From positions 267,818,006 to 267,882,005 of the forward strand of contig OZ005652.1 of the NCBI GenBank assembly GCA_963930645.1: 64,000 nucleotides of DNA, in the 5' to 3' direction. The notes beneath the pieces were generated by a model. The model was not told the DNA's origin. It saw nothing but the letters and a program-made list of their open reading frames with translations, and searched no databases. Positions 23,131 to 33,926 of the stretch are shown in pieces. The first letter of the stretch is position 1. Every line of letters starts with the position of its first letter. Origin of the DNA: Salticus scenicus (taxonomy: Eukaryota > Arthropoda > Arachnida > Araneae > Salticidae). The translations under genes were made by a program, and so were the position numbers.

Positions 23131-24283
23131 ATTACGTTCATGGGCGAAATTTTTGTACATTTAAATATCTGTAGTCTGCATTAAATAAAATGAAAGGAGC
23201 ATAAGTTTTATGTGCAATAAAAGCATGTTTCGTGTCGAACATGGTGTGAAAGTCGTTCACCATTAATTTACAGGCTACCCAAAAATATTCAGATATATTG
23301 GATTTATATATGGAAATTTCTGTAGTGCATTTCAAGCTGTATTATGTGTTTTTTGTGTAAGACTGAAGTACACAGTATGGTGTTTAAATTTGTGAACGAG
23401 AGTTATCCAAAATGAAGTGAAAAGATTCTTTTCTAATGAATGCAATTGTTTATGGAAGTGAAGTGCTTTACTACATTTTACACTGTCGTCCATGAAAATT
23501 ACTAAGAAATGAAAATTAATTTCTGATATCAATATGGCAGACAATGTATTTTTTTAAGTTAAAATTTTACCGTTGTTTTTTTAGTGTAATTAATTTTAAT
23601 GTTCCTTGAGTGCAAAAGTGAATACGTTAACTGTTGAATTCTGTGTATTTATTTATCACATAATTTAAAAACAAATATTTGCTGAAAATTGAATTTTGGT
23701 ATTTTGATATTCATGAGACATTATACCACTTGAAAAGTTTGATCAACATTTGTAAGTTTCAAGGAGTGGTGCTGGTAAAAAATTGGGTGAATTGCTTGGA
23801 ATAAACGTGTAAATGCATGCAGGATGTAGGCACAGCAAGGGTGTTTGCGTTCCGGATTTTTTATATTATTTCCCACCAGTAATTACGAATTGTATTTGGC
23901 TATATTTAATTACTAGACATTACTAGTAAACTGCTACTAGTATTACTATTAAAAAATCACTGGTAGTAAATGAAATAAAAAAATCCGGAACACACACCTC
24001 TGGCTCAGTAAAGCACCATTTATGTCTTTCAAGGGACTGACGTAAAAGGACGTACAAACGAAAAGATGTATAATTGGATAAAAATAAAATAAATAAACTA
24101 ACTTTGATTGTTACGAATTTAATGACACTGAAGCAAAATGTACGTGAAAACACTAATTAAATAAAATTGCGATGAAAATCATACCATTAATGCTTGAGTT
24201 GAATACTAATTATATATCTCATATCTTGAGTATTGTATTACATACATTGAATACGATAGACACATCTTGAATATTAATATAAA
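23131..24283. other. No gene recognised
   Basis: Intron sequence. Short minus-strand ORFs (65-76 codons) at 23138-23335, 23332-23544 and 23923-24153 show no family motifs. CATTACTAGTAAACTGCTACTAGTATTACTA near 23917-23950 is locally repetitive. Confidence 0.5.
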
Positions 24284-25120
24284 CTAGTATCGCCCAGTGG
24301 TCGAAACTCGACCATTTTTTTTGCAAAGCGAGGCAAAGCAAAGTTATTGCCTTGTCCTAAACGGAATGCAATTGCAACACAGCTGCGACAATTGTTTGCC
24401 GATATTCACTGTAACTGAATTAGCAGAGTTTTACTTAATATAACTATTTCTCTCTGTAGATGTTAGCCTTTCCTGAAATTAGAGAAAATCGCAACGTGAA
24501 AACGCCCCTTGTTGTGATACAGCCCAGAAGCTAATAGGTACCATGTCAAACCAAGGCCCAACCAAGTATCAAATTCTGTTAAATTAATTCGATTAGTTCA
24601 TAAAGTGCAGTGTTTGTACAAAAAAACAAAAAAACAAAAAAAAAAAAAAAAAAGATTTTTCAAAAATGGTTGAATTGAGTTCGAGAAATTTCAAAACGTG
24701 TAACTTTATCGAAAACCGAAAATCTAAAACTTTTCTGAATCTTAGATTTTCTACTTATATATGCAGAGGAAAGAATAATAAATCCACTTTTTAAAAAATA
24801 AAAATAAGTAGTCAATTTCACTTAATTAAAATGCAAGGAAATCTCAAAACGTGTAAATTCATTGAAAACCGGAAATCAAAGGTTTTTATGTATCTTCTAC
24901 TTGCTTCTTCTACCCACAAAATCTAGCAATAAAGACACTTTTTTAAAAAATAAGTAGCCAATTTCAGTTAATTGAAACGTAAAGAAAGCTCAAAACATGT
25001 AAATTCAGCAAAAAACGGAAATCGGAATTTTTTCCGTATCGTTTACTTATACATGCAGCAGTTAGTAACAAATCCATTTTCCTTTTATTTAGTATATTAG
25101 TTGAATATTTATTGTTTAAA
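24284..25120 (-). mobile_element. Candidate Helitron 3' end on the minus strand with an internal tandem array
   Basis: Read on the minus strand, the hairpin GGTCGAGTTTCGACC (24313 to 24299) is followed by ACTGGGCGATACTAG and then T. A perfect 6-bp stem placed shortly before CTAG is a Helitron 3' signature. Further inside (24660-25080), at least three diverged units of about 145-160 bp recur, with AAAACGTGTAA, GAAAACCGGAAATC and AAATAAGTAGCCAATTTCA. The 5' end was not found, so the element length is open. No Rep/helicase coding was seen. Confidence 0.45.
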
Positions 25121-25321
25121 TATCACCCTTTGAAATGAAATGTTTATGTTTACATTCGAAACTGGAAGTTTGCCATTTTTTTTTTCTGGAGTTTTGTGAT
25201 TTTAAATTAAAATTTTATCAATTTTACAGAAAAAATAACTCAATCAAACACATGTAGACAGAAACTTATATATAACTATACCCAAATATCGGAATTAAAA
25301 TCGGCAGATAATTTCCGTTAT

Positions 25322-25443
25322 TAGGTAGATTCCTTATAGGAGATCTACCTATTGCAATGGTTCTCATGACACGACTTCTGGAAAATTTCTTCATATCTTC
25401 ACCGATCATGACCCCTAGAACCCAAAACCACCCTCCGTTCAAA

Positions 25444-25479
<36 letters not shown>

Positions 25480-25820
25480 TATATATATATATATATATAT
25501 ATGTATAACGCTTTTTCCCATGTTAAGTTGTGAACACGATAACTGGAGTAATTTTTATTTAAATTTAACCAGCTCAGGATATGTTGTCAGGACAGTAAAA
25601 ATCTCGGTCAAGTTCGTAGATAGGGTATCCAGCTCAAAGGGGGTGGAAATGGTGGGGGGTGGAAATTTTCCTTTGTCCATAATTTCTTTAATATTGAAAA
25701 TAGGGGAAATTTTCAAATCAGTCGAATTACCGCCTTACTCTAAAGATCAATTTTTGTATTTAAACTTTTTCGATAGCTTCAACCGCTTAGAAGTTACAAG
25801 CTAAAAAGTGATTTTTCGTG
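25322..25820 (+). mobile_element. Head of hairpin-started element, family F
   Basis: The hairpin TAGGTAGAT / ATCTACCTA (25322-25351, loop TCCTTATAGGAG) is followed by TTGCAATGGTTCTC. A (TA)n microsatellite lies at about 25448-25503, then TTGTGAACACGATAACTGGAGTAA. The hairpin and the TTGCAAT block match the start of the element at 49221. The 94-codon ORF at 25520 has no recognisable domain. The 3' end is undefined. Confidence 0.45.
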
Positions 25821-26309
25821 TGTTGAAGCCGACATTTTCTATAGCTTTCATTGCAAAAAATTTATAATCTGATGCTTATGTCACGTGCAAACGATAATAA
25901 AAAAGATAACTGAAAATATAATAAAATTTTAATCATGTGTTTAAACAATATAATAACATGATTAAAAAAAAAAAAAAAAAAAAAAAAAAAGTTGAATTTA
26001 ACGGAAAATATGACGTCACAATTACAACAATGTACTCGTAGTGAGAAAAGAGAAATAAAATTTTATCCGTGATTTTAAACAAATAAAATAAAAGTTAATA
26101 AATAAATAAATATGTAAATAAAATCAATATATCTTAGGGCTAAGCAGATTTAGACTTAGCTTTTTATTATGACATAGATGCTATAATGTAAAAAATAAAT
26201 GTCATCGTAAAAAAAAAAAAATAAAATAAAATAAAAAAAAATCGTGTAAATCGATGCTAAACGAATTAAACTGTTATGGTAGAAAAAGTAATAAATTTGG
26301 GGACATTTA
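25821..26309. other. No gene recognised
   Basis: AT-rich sequence with poly-A at 25963-25990 and an A-rich simple repeat near 26210-26240. Confidence 0.5.
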
Positions 26310-26319
26310 GGTATTATCC

Positions 26320-26948
26320 AACGAGATATATAAATTAGAGTGCTGATTCAATGGATGAAGGATTAACTTTCCGTGGTTCAAGATGAATCACGTGACATGC
26401 TTGAATAGGTTGCTGTGTTTGGCCTTTTATCGCTATTTTGGCATTTAAAATATCAGTTCGACAAATTATCATTATTATTAGGTAACATAACAGGCCTATG
26501 ACCGAAATAAATTGTTTTAAAAAAAAATTTACACATTTCACTTTTTAATAAATAATAAAATACCTTTTTTTTCATCGTTTCCCAACAAAGTTTAAAAGTG
26601 TTTATGAAAGAAAATTTAAACTTTTAAAGAGCTAAATTTAACAACAAATAATAATTTTTCAACTATTTTTAAGCATTTTGTCGGTTAAAGTTCAACTACA
26701 CGAAATAAAAGAGAAGTAAAATCAAAATCAAAATGATTTAGAACAAAAGAATATTAAACTAAAACAAAAACATTGGCATTTATGACATGCGAAGAACAAT
26801 CTCCAAACCGTTGCCATAGAAATTTACTGAAAATAAGCTGTTACCACGGGAACCATCGAATACGCAGGTGCAAGGAGAGCATGTCACATGACTCATCTTG
26901 GACCTTCTCAAGGGTTACCATTTATCACTCTATTTTATATATCTCGTT
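26320..26948. mobile_element. MULE-like terminal-inverted-repeat element with 10-bp target duplication
   Basis: The ends AACGAGATATATAAATTAGA (from 26320) and, on the minus strand, AACGAGATATATAAAATAGA (from 26948) are inverted repeats. They stay recognisable for about 90 bp, including CAAGATGA.TCA.GTGACATGC on both arms. GGTATTATCC lies directly outside both ends (26310-26319 and 26949-26958), a perfect 10-bp direct duplication. Target duplications of 8-10 bp with long inverted repeats point to the Mutator-like superfamily. It has no transposase, so it is non-autonomous. ORFs of 63-68 codons inside it are not supported as genes. Confidence 0.7.
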
Positions 26949-26958
26949 GGTATTATCC

Positions 26959-27689
26959 CTTTGACAAATGCACTGGGGACGATTTTAATGAATTTTACGT
27001 TGAGGTTTATTTTCATAAAAAATTAAATTTAAATTAAAGTATTTCATTACTCGAATTCCCTTATTTTGATAAATAAAATTATGCCATTTAAACACAAAAA
27101 TTAAGAACACTCTTTTATTGAAAAGTGAACTAATAAAGGTTTTAGAAAACTGTTACATACTTTTAAATCTTTATACAAAAAAAAATTAATAATAATTGTT
27201 GCCACTCGACATTATACAAATACATCCAAATACTGTGTCACATACGATAGTTTTGTATAAGTAGTGCCTGCTAATACTTATATCTAGTATTGTCATTGAT
27301 TATGAAGTCGTGTGCAAAATTTGCCGAAGAAGAAGTTGCCAAAAATTGAATTGCAAAATTCCGTTACATACATTAATAGTTGCATCAAATTAAGTTAATA
27401 AAAGTGTGTTAGTTAAAATCCATGTTAAACGCTTTAATTAATCATTTAAAAATATAAAATTATAATAATACGTCAATCTTAATACAAATATCGTTTGTGG
27501 TGAATAGTTTAGAATGTCGGTTTAGGCAAGAATATAAAATTTACAATTGAGAGTAATACGTTACAGCTTCCTTTGACTTTTTATCTTGTCGAAACAAGAT
27601 ATTGATCTGTGAAGAGGTATGAGGTTTTTGCGTGGAAAGAAAATATAATGACGCCAAAGCTGCCTTTCTCCATCGCCAAGCTCTCCAAA
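26959..27689. other. No gene recognised
   Basis: AT-rich intron sequence, no repeat match elsewhere in the window. Confidence 0.5.
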
Positions 27690-27815
27690 TTTTGTCGTCA
27701 GACAACGAATTTTGTCGCCAAGTCAAAAATTTCGTCGCCAACTATCAAATTTTGCCGCCAAATCACAAATTTCATTGCTAAGTCGCAAGTTTTGTCCCCA
27801 AAATCTCGCCAAATC
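27690..27815. repeat. Short degenerate minisatellite, unit about 20-23 bp
   Basis: Units resemble AAATTTTGTCGCCAA(A/G)TCA and repeat five or six times with substitutions. The 90-codon ORF across it (27609-27881) reads a corresponding periodic peptide and is a by-product of the repeat. Confidence 0.65.
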
Positions 27816-29400
27816 ATACAATTTATTAAATTCGTAACAATTAACATTGAAATTCAGCGGTGCCAAATGGTCCAATGTTAACTAATGTTAATGTTAATGT
27901 TCCAGCTTATGTGAACCAAAACAGTTTCACTTTACAATTTTTACTCATCTGACAATAAAAATCACAAAAACACAATACAAAACTTTCAATAATTCAATAA
28001 AAATTACAGTGAAATAACTATACAAAAACCGCTACCACTTAACTATATTTGACTTGACCATAGCAACGCCAGGCTTATCAGTGCTTGACCATAGTAAGGT
28101 CACAAGTGCATTTTCACGTTTGTATTATTATTATTATTTTTTTTTTAAAGAAAGATATTGAACAACAGTTATGGATTTTAAATAAAATTTATAATTTTGA
28201 TTAAGCTTGGTGGGGAGGTGGGGTGTAGCCCAATAGCCCCCTCCGGGATTCACTATTGCTGGGATTGTATATCTTTAAGACTTCTATTTGTTGAATGATT
28301 ATGAGCTTGAATTTTAAAAAATTGAAACATTTACAGACCAATAAATCTAGCTTAAAATTTTTAGGTAGATTGAATAAAACCCTTTTCTAGTTGAAAATTA
28401 AATTTCTTGAAAACAGAATAGCGACGTAAATAATGCAATGTGTGAGAACAAAGCCATTAGCTAAGTATTAATGCAGATGTAAAATTTCTTTACATTTGTA
28501 ACATTAACGTAAAGGAATCTACCTTTGCCTTTAAGCTTGCCGAAAAGGGATTTTTTTTTAATAGTTTTTTACAAAAAGTCCAATGGACAATCAATGGACG
28601 AAAAGAGAAAATCTTTTTCATGGCTCCATGGACAGACAGTGACGTCATCACTTCGCTTGCGTATAGTGATGCTACATTATACAAATTACTGTGTCTATGG
28701 TTTTATTTGAGCTTTATGAAATTGCCAGATTTAACAACTTTCTACTTTTAGGTATTTTTTAATGTAAAGGAATACGTGTATAAAAGGGAAAAATGGGGGA
28801 AAATGCATAAAAAATAAATGTATTTTTAAATACCTTCTTGACATCCTAAGAAAATAATATTTGTATTCGCACCTTCCGGTTAACCATACCTTTCGAATGA
28901 TACCATTTTCAACCCTCTACTCCCATAATTAATATGTTAAAAAGGGACAACAAATTTTATGCTTGCCTATTAATATATAGATGTATTGCATATTCTTTTT
29001 TGTCAGTTCTGCTTTTGTTAAATCCTTACTCTTATCAATTTCTTTTAAAATTTCAATTTTATCTTTCAATGAAAGTGCTTTGAGCATTTGCGACACTTTA
29101 AGATTTTAAATAACAAACAGAGCAGAAACAACAATTCAGAAAAACATTGTTTATCACAAGATTAAAACTCGAGAATGTCTTATTAAAACCCCGATGACTG
29201 TCTGAACTGACCCTTCCATTGTCCGTTTCCTCTAGTTATGATAGAGATAATTTATTTCATATATTTCTGTGTTCCTATATTAATATATGTTTAAAAATGC
29301 AGTGGGTTAAATTGCTCCTATATGTCCAAACTTTTTTTCTTAGCTGATTATTACTCTTATAAATAATTCTATTTGATTTCCTAATGATTCATTAAAAATT
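27816..29400. other. No gene recognised
   Basis: Intron sequence. The segment at about 28835-28950 (TACCTTCTTGACATCC, CCTTTCGAATGATACC) weakly resembles R1 internal units. ORFs of 61-64 codons on both strands at 28490-28710 overlap each other and lack domains. Confidence 0.45.
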
Positions 29401-29414
29401 ATTTCCATTGTATG

Positions 29415-29520
29415 CATTTTACAGCCGTGTTAAAATTTTAGAAAACAGGGTTTGGCAACGCCACTTATTGGACAATTTTCACCAAAAGTAATAGGTACTA
29501 GCTTATGTCAACATGTGTCA
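29415..29520 (-). repeat. R1 repeat fragment
   Basis: GTTAAAATTTTAGAAAA, GGCAACGCCACTTATTGGACAA, TTTTCACCAAAAGT and ATAGGTACTAGCTTATGTCAA match the R1 unit at 13975-14070 in the same orientation. Confidence 0.6.
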
Positions 29521-29724
29521 CGACACATACACTCATAGGCAGATGGATATTTAAGAAGAAAAAAAAAAAAGAGCACAAATTACTTTTACATTTTGATACC
29601 TTAGCGTTTGCTAGGAGCCCAGTGTAAGGCAAAAGCTAGAACAATTAATCAAATGCAGTTCTTTATCGTAAGCTTCATTATCCTTATGTATGTTATTTTA
29701 ATTTAAAAATATTAATTTTTATTA

Positions 29725-29752
29725 GTTCCCCATCATACTATAGGTATGGGGA
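29725..29752 (+). repeat. Truncated 5' end of a family A element
   Basis: The sequence GTTCCCCATCATACTATAGG followed by TATGGGGA is identical to the family A 5' hairpin at 14820-14847. The homology then stops abruptly at GCCAGAAGCGGACTGGTCCA, so the rest of the element is missing or was replaced. The new sequence from about 29753 resembles one end of a CAG-type hAT MITE, but I could not find its partner. Confidence 0.6.
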
Positions 29753-30577
29753 GCCAGAAGCGGACTGGTCCACCTGGCTACCCGGCGATAGCCGTGTGGG
29801 CCAACTGCCAGAATTGGCCCAAATGATTTTTCTTTCATTGTAATCATAAAATTTTATTTGATAAGCGAAACTTAGTGTCAATATCTACTTAACATTTGTA
29901 AATTAATGTTAAAATTCAAAAAATCAAAATATGTGGTACAACGACTGGCAGATCAAAATATTAGTTTTTGGCCCGTAATTTTTTGCTTCCATTACTCTAC
30001 TACCATAGGTAATTAAAGTATTGTATTCGGTACTAAAATTCGATATAGAGTTTTCACCTGATTTACATGTTTTAAGGCCTCCCGAGTCCAAAAAAGTAGT
30101 TTCTAGCAATTGGTCATAGTATGTATGTATGTGTGGAATTTTCTGGCTACCATATCTCTAAAACTAATAGAGATAGAACTATTGAAACTTCAGAATTGAT
30201 ACAGGTCTGGTGTACAGATGGAGTTTCGGAATTTTAGTAAAAATTGGAAAGCCGGAAGTGGGTCATCGGAAACCGGAAGTTGGATAGTAAGCCTGTATCT
30301 CAAAAACAGCTCTAACGATTTTCTTCAAACAGGCCTCATAGTCCTCCTATATTTCCTATTTTTCCTATATTTTCGCAATTTGGCAGATATTCTCCTATAT
30401 TTTTACACCAACTCCTATATTTCCTATATATTTTTTTACGTCTACTGTTAAATGATATCCAGACTGCTAATGGAAAAAAGTAACTAGATATACTTATAAA
30501 ATTTTGGTATGAAGAGCGTAACCAAATTGTTAGTAATTTCCTGCATGCTTTTGAACTGGGTCATGCTACAGCAGGTA

Positions 30578-31990
30578 CACTGATGGAAAAAAAATTCCCA
30601 ACACCAGGAAGGAGCTGTGCTAGATAAACGAAATTTGGTAGGCGTGTTTATACATCTGAAAGATGACGTCGATTCAAATTTCGAGCTACGCGCATAAGTG
30701 TGGCGCTAGTAGCGACACTATGAACATGCAAATGAGGTTTGCTTTAAATAAGCGCTGTAAGGTTCGTGATCGTTATTTACAGTTGAGATTTGACGTAGTG
30801 GGTTAATGTTAGTCAAGGATGCCTCTAAGAAGACGAAGAAGCCATTATCAACAGCTCACTGAGTTTGAACGAGGTCGTGTAGTAGGGCTACGAGAAGGTG
30901 GGTTTTTTTTCCGCGATATTGCAGAAAGACTTGGCAGGAATGTATCCACTGTGCATGAGTGTTGGCAGCAGTGGTCAAGGGAAGGTACTGCCTCAAGAAG
31001 ACCAGGTTCCGGGCGGCCACGTGGCACTACTGAGAGGGAAGACCGCCGTGTTTGGCATATCGCTGTGGCTAATCGTACTGCGTCTGCAGCTGAAATTCGA
31101 GCTGCAGTTGGCACCACAGTGACACAACGAACTGTTACAAATCGGTTACTTCAAGGACAGCTCCGAGCCAGACGCCCTGTAGCGTGCATTCCACTGACTC
31201 CAAACCACTGCCGTTTGCGACGTGAGTGGTGTCAAGCTAGAGCTCATTGGAGGACGGAGTGGAGATCTGTTGTGTTTTCTGATGAAAGCCGGTTCTGCCT
31301 TGGTCGCAGTGATAGCCGTGTGTTGGTTAGAAGGAGGCCAGGTGAACGCCTGCTAGCGACCTGCCTGCGGCCTAGACACACAGGGCCTACTGCTGGAGTT
31401 ATGGTTTGGGGAGCAATTTCGTATGACAGCAGGAGCACTCTTGTGGTTATCTCACGCACCCTGACTGCAAATGTGTATGTCAGTCTAGTGAAACAACCTT
31501 TTGTGCTGCCATTCATGAACAGCATTCAAGGGGGTGTTTTCTAACAGGATAACGCTCGCCCTCATACCGCTGTTGTAACCCAACATGCTTCACAGAGTGT
31601 CGACATGTTGCCTTGGCCTGCTAGATCACCAGATCTTTCTCCAATCGAGCACGTATGGGACATCATTGGGCGACAACTCCAGCGTCATCCACAACCAGCA
31701 TTAACCGTCCCTGCATTGACCGCCCAAGTGCAACAGGCATGGAACTCCATCCCACAAACTGATATCCGACACCTGTACGACACAATGCATGCACGTTTGC
31801 ATGCTTGCATTCAAAATTCTGGCGGTTACATCGGTTACTAATGTACCAACATTTCACATTTGAAATGGCTCTACCTGTGATCTTGAAACTTTAATCAATT
31901 AAATATGTTATCTAGACAAACGTATTGCTGAAATTTCATTACTGTACAATAATTTTTTCTTGGTGTTGGGATTTTTTTTTTCCATCAGTG
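30578..31990 (+). mobile_element. Tc1/mariner-family transposon, 1413 bp, TA duplication
   Basis: The terminal inverted repeats CACTGATGGAAAAAAAATTC (30578) and, on the minus strand, CACTGATGGAAAAAAAAATC (31990) extend to CCCAACACC on both sides (about 28 bp, one or two differences). TA lies at 30576-30577 and 31991-31992. The element encodes one transposase reading frame (30819-31841) with a single stop codon. The high integrity of ends and frame suggests a recent insertion into the hAT-like element. Confidence 0.92.
30819..31841 (+). pseudogene. Tc1-like transposase with one premature stop
   Basis: This is a DDE transposase that cuts and pastes its own element at TA sites. The frame is 341 codons including the final TAA. 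An in-frame TAA at 31542-31544 splits it into 241 and 99 codons; the two parts are in the same frame. Residues about 10-60 form paired-like helix-turn-helix segments (TEFERGRVVGLREGG, DIAERLGRNVSTV), followed by the GRPRGT AT-hook-like motif. Catalytic residues are Asp in VVFSDESRF (about residue 154), Asp in QDNARPH (residue 244, two codons after the stop) and Glu in SPIEHVWD (residue 277). The stop differs from a Gln codon by one C-to-T change. The spacing between the second Asp and the Glu is 32 residues as read here, two fewer than classical DD34E Tc1. The start at 30819 is the first ATG in frame. Confidence 0.88.
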
Positions 31991-32032
31991 TATTTTGAAA
32001 AACAAGATATATTTGACACTTGTACTTGATAA

Positions 32033-32610
32033 CAGGGTTAGAAATAAGCGGTCGTTAGTCGTATTTTGCGACCAGTTTTTTCATTTTGATGCCTAGAATT
32101 CAAATCATAGGTGCCATATTTGACGCCTGGATTTTTTCCTCATCATATCTAATAATTTTCCCAATCCCATCAGACAGCAAAGAAGTCTATTTCACCTAAC
32201 CTAATAAAAACCTAATTTGAACCTAATAAAAACTGATTTAAGAAATAATTTCTCTATGAAGGTAGTTGACGATTTGTTAATGATTAAATTAAATAGCCCT
32301 AAATTTGAAGATTTCTGCCCAGAAAATGCTATTAAATTGTGGTGGAATGATGTATCTTCTGGGTGAAGAATGAATTTGTGATTTTAAATATGTACGTTTA
32401 ATATTGTCAATGTAATTACATTCATTACATAAATATTTTTTATATAATCTTGCATATATTATTTACAAGTCGATGCTTTATTATTATTATTATTTTTAAA
32501 TATACATATTTAATTATAGATGGCACCTATATTTTTAATTTGGACGCCTGAAAAATTTAATCCAGGCGTTATTTTGACGCCTAGTTTCAAAATTCTTATT
32601 TCTACCACTG
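32033..32610. mobile_element. hAT-type MITE, 578 bp, perfect 8-bp duplication
   Basis: The ends are CAGGGTTAGAAATAAG (32033) and, on the minus strand, CAGTGGTAGAAATAAG (32610). CTTGATAA is duplicated at 32025-32032 and 32611-32618. The sub-terminal inverted segments contain GCGTC/GACGCC blocks (GACGCCTGGATTTTTT near 32120 and GACGCCTAGTTTCAAA near 32576). It has no ORF. A related fragment (AGCAGTTAGGCGTATTTTGC) appears at about 39357. Confidence 0.9.
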
Positions 32611-32639
32611 CTTGATAAGTTACCAGTTAATAAATTGTT

Positions 32640-33110
32640 ATCTGTAAGCTCTGATGGACCACCTGTTAACCAAAAATGACTTGAAGAAATTGACAGTGAA
32701 CTAAATGATAGAGATTTTCTGCCTCTTATCATAGTTCTTATAACTTGTATATTGTGCATAATGCCTTCAAGAATGCAATGACTCAAGTAGTTAATCACTG
32801 GGATATTGAAGATTTTTTGGATATTGTGTTTAAATTTCTTCATAAATATTCGGCTTGCAAAGAAAATTTCCGAGGTGTCCAAATCGAAGTTGGAATTAAG
32901 AAAGAAGAAATTATGAGATTTGTAAATAATAGGTGGATGACACTGATACCAGTCATTACTAGAATTATCAACCAGTGAGAAGCATTAAATGAATATTTAC
33001 TGAAATTTATACCAGAAAGTAAGATCAAGAGCCTGTTGCAATCCCATTCATATCGATTCCTGAGAACTATTCTTACTGATTCTACCACTTTGACATGTTT
33101 ACATTTTTAA
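32640..33110 (+). pseudogene. hAT-family transposase remnant
   Basis: In a + frame (open for 32745-32978) the sequence reads IVHNAFKNAMTQVV, then FKFLHKYSACKENFR, an acidic-basic stretch, MRFVNNRWMTLIPVITRI and, after a stop, EALNEYLLKFIP. C/VHN.F...., a FF..H/YS segment, R.V..RW.TL.P.I.R and W/EAL..YF are the order of motifs in hAT transposases related to ZNF862/ZMYM/EPM2AIP1-type domesticated genes. The upstream part (RDFLPLIIVLI) is out of frame. Both the N-terminal zinc finger and the C-terminal dimerisation domain are missing. It lies within the hAT-like inverted ends. Confidence 0.6.
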
Positions 33111-33268
33111 AAATCGGTAGGTGAAAGCTTAGACATTTTTTTGAAAATTATGCAAGTAGAAGAATCGTTAATTCATATTCTTTAATGAACTTTTTAAGCT
33201 AATAAAAAATCCTTTCATCAATTTCGAAATTTAAGACAGTACATTTTTGCTTTCACAAGACATGTTTT

Positions 33269-33625
33269 GGCCATATCACACGAGAGATTTTCGCTCAACT
33301 TTTTACTAAACACAACATTATATCCAACACACTCAGCCTGACCTTGTTCAAGGACAGCACATTTTCAGATGATCAACTTTTTCGAAGCTGTTTACAAAAA
33401 GCTGACTGTGTTGAGTGTGCTCATCAAAATTGACCAATAGGAGGAATATACATGATTTTTTCCTGGAATACCTTTAGAGAAGGGAATACATCACGCTATG
33501 AGTTCGGGGGAACCCTAGGGACAGCTGACCGGTTTCTCATTCGTTCAGGTTCCCCAACTTTGAACGGCGCTGAGTGAACATGTTGTGTATAATGTTGTGT
33601 TGATATGCTCCCGTGTGATATGCCC
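33269..33625. mobile_element. Terminal-inverted-repeat MITE, 357 bp
   Basis: The left end GGCCATATCACACGAGAG (33269) and the right end, read on the minus strand GGGCATATCACACGGGAG (33625), are inverted. Further inside, CACAACATTATA occurs on both arms in inverted orientation. The target duplication is not clear, so the superfamily is open. It contains no coding sequence. Confidence 0.6.
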
Positions 33626-33794
33626 ATTTACTAACCAACATTACTAACTTTAAAAGCTTGACTTAGTTGGACTTTTAGAGAAATGGAGTAGTTTCATTCT
33701 TTTGTATATAATATTAATATAGAATAAGAGTGCCCTTCAAAATTGTTTGATAAGTTTATTGACTCTTTGGTTTGTTTACAGTCCCCCCCCCCCC

Positions 33795-33829
<35 letters not shown>

Positions 33830-33865
33830 TGTTTTTTTAATAATTTTGACCAATTTGTCAACTTA

Positions 33866-33926
33866 AACCTTAAGTGACAGACTTGTCACTTGTTACCTTA
33901 AGTGACAGATTTGTCACTTAAGGTAA
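33866..33926. repeat. Tandem hairpin pair, 15-bp perfect stem in the second
   Basis: TTACCTTAAGTGACA (33893-33907), loop GATT, TGTCACTTAAGGTAA (33912-33926) form a perfect hairpin. Directly before it, AACCTTAAGTGACAGACTTG and TCACTTGTTACC form a shorter version of the same hairpin, so the unit is duplicated. It lies inside the hAT-like element, in the same block as the poly-C/poly-A tract at 33783-33825. Confidence 0.8.

Noticed and set aside
26320..26340. Possible Helitron 5' end (TCTAATTTATATATCTCG on the minus strand) matching the 3' end at 24284
   Set aside because: The base before TC is C, not A, and the sequence is fully explained as the left arm of the MULE-like element with a 10-bp duplication.
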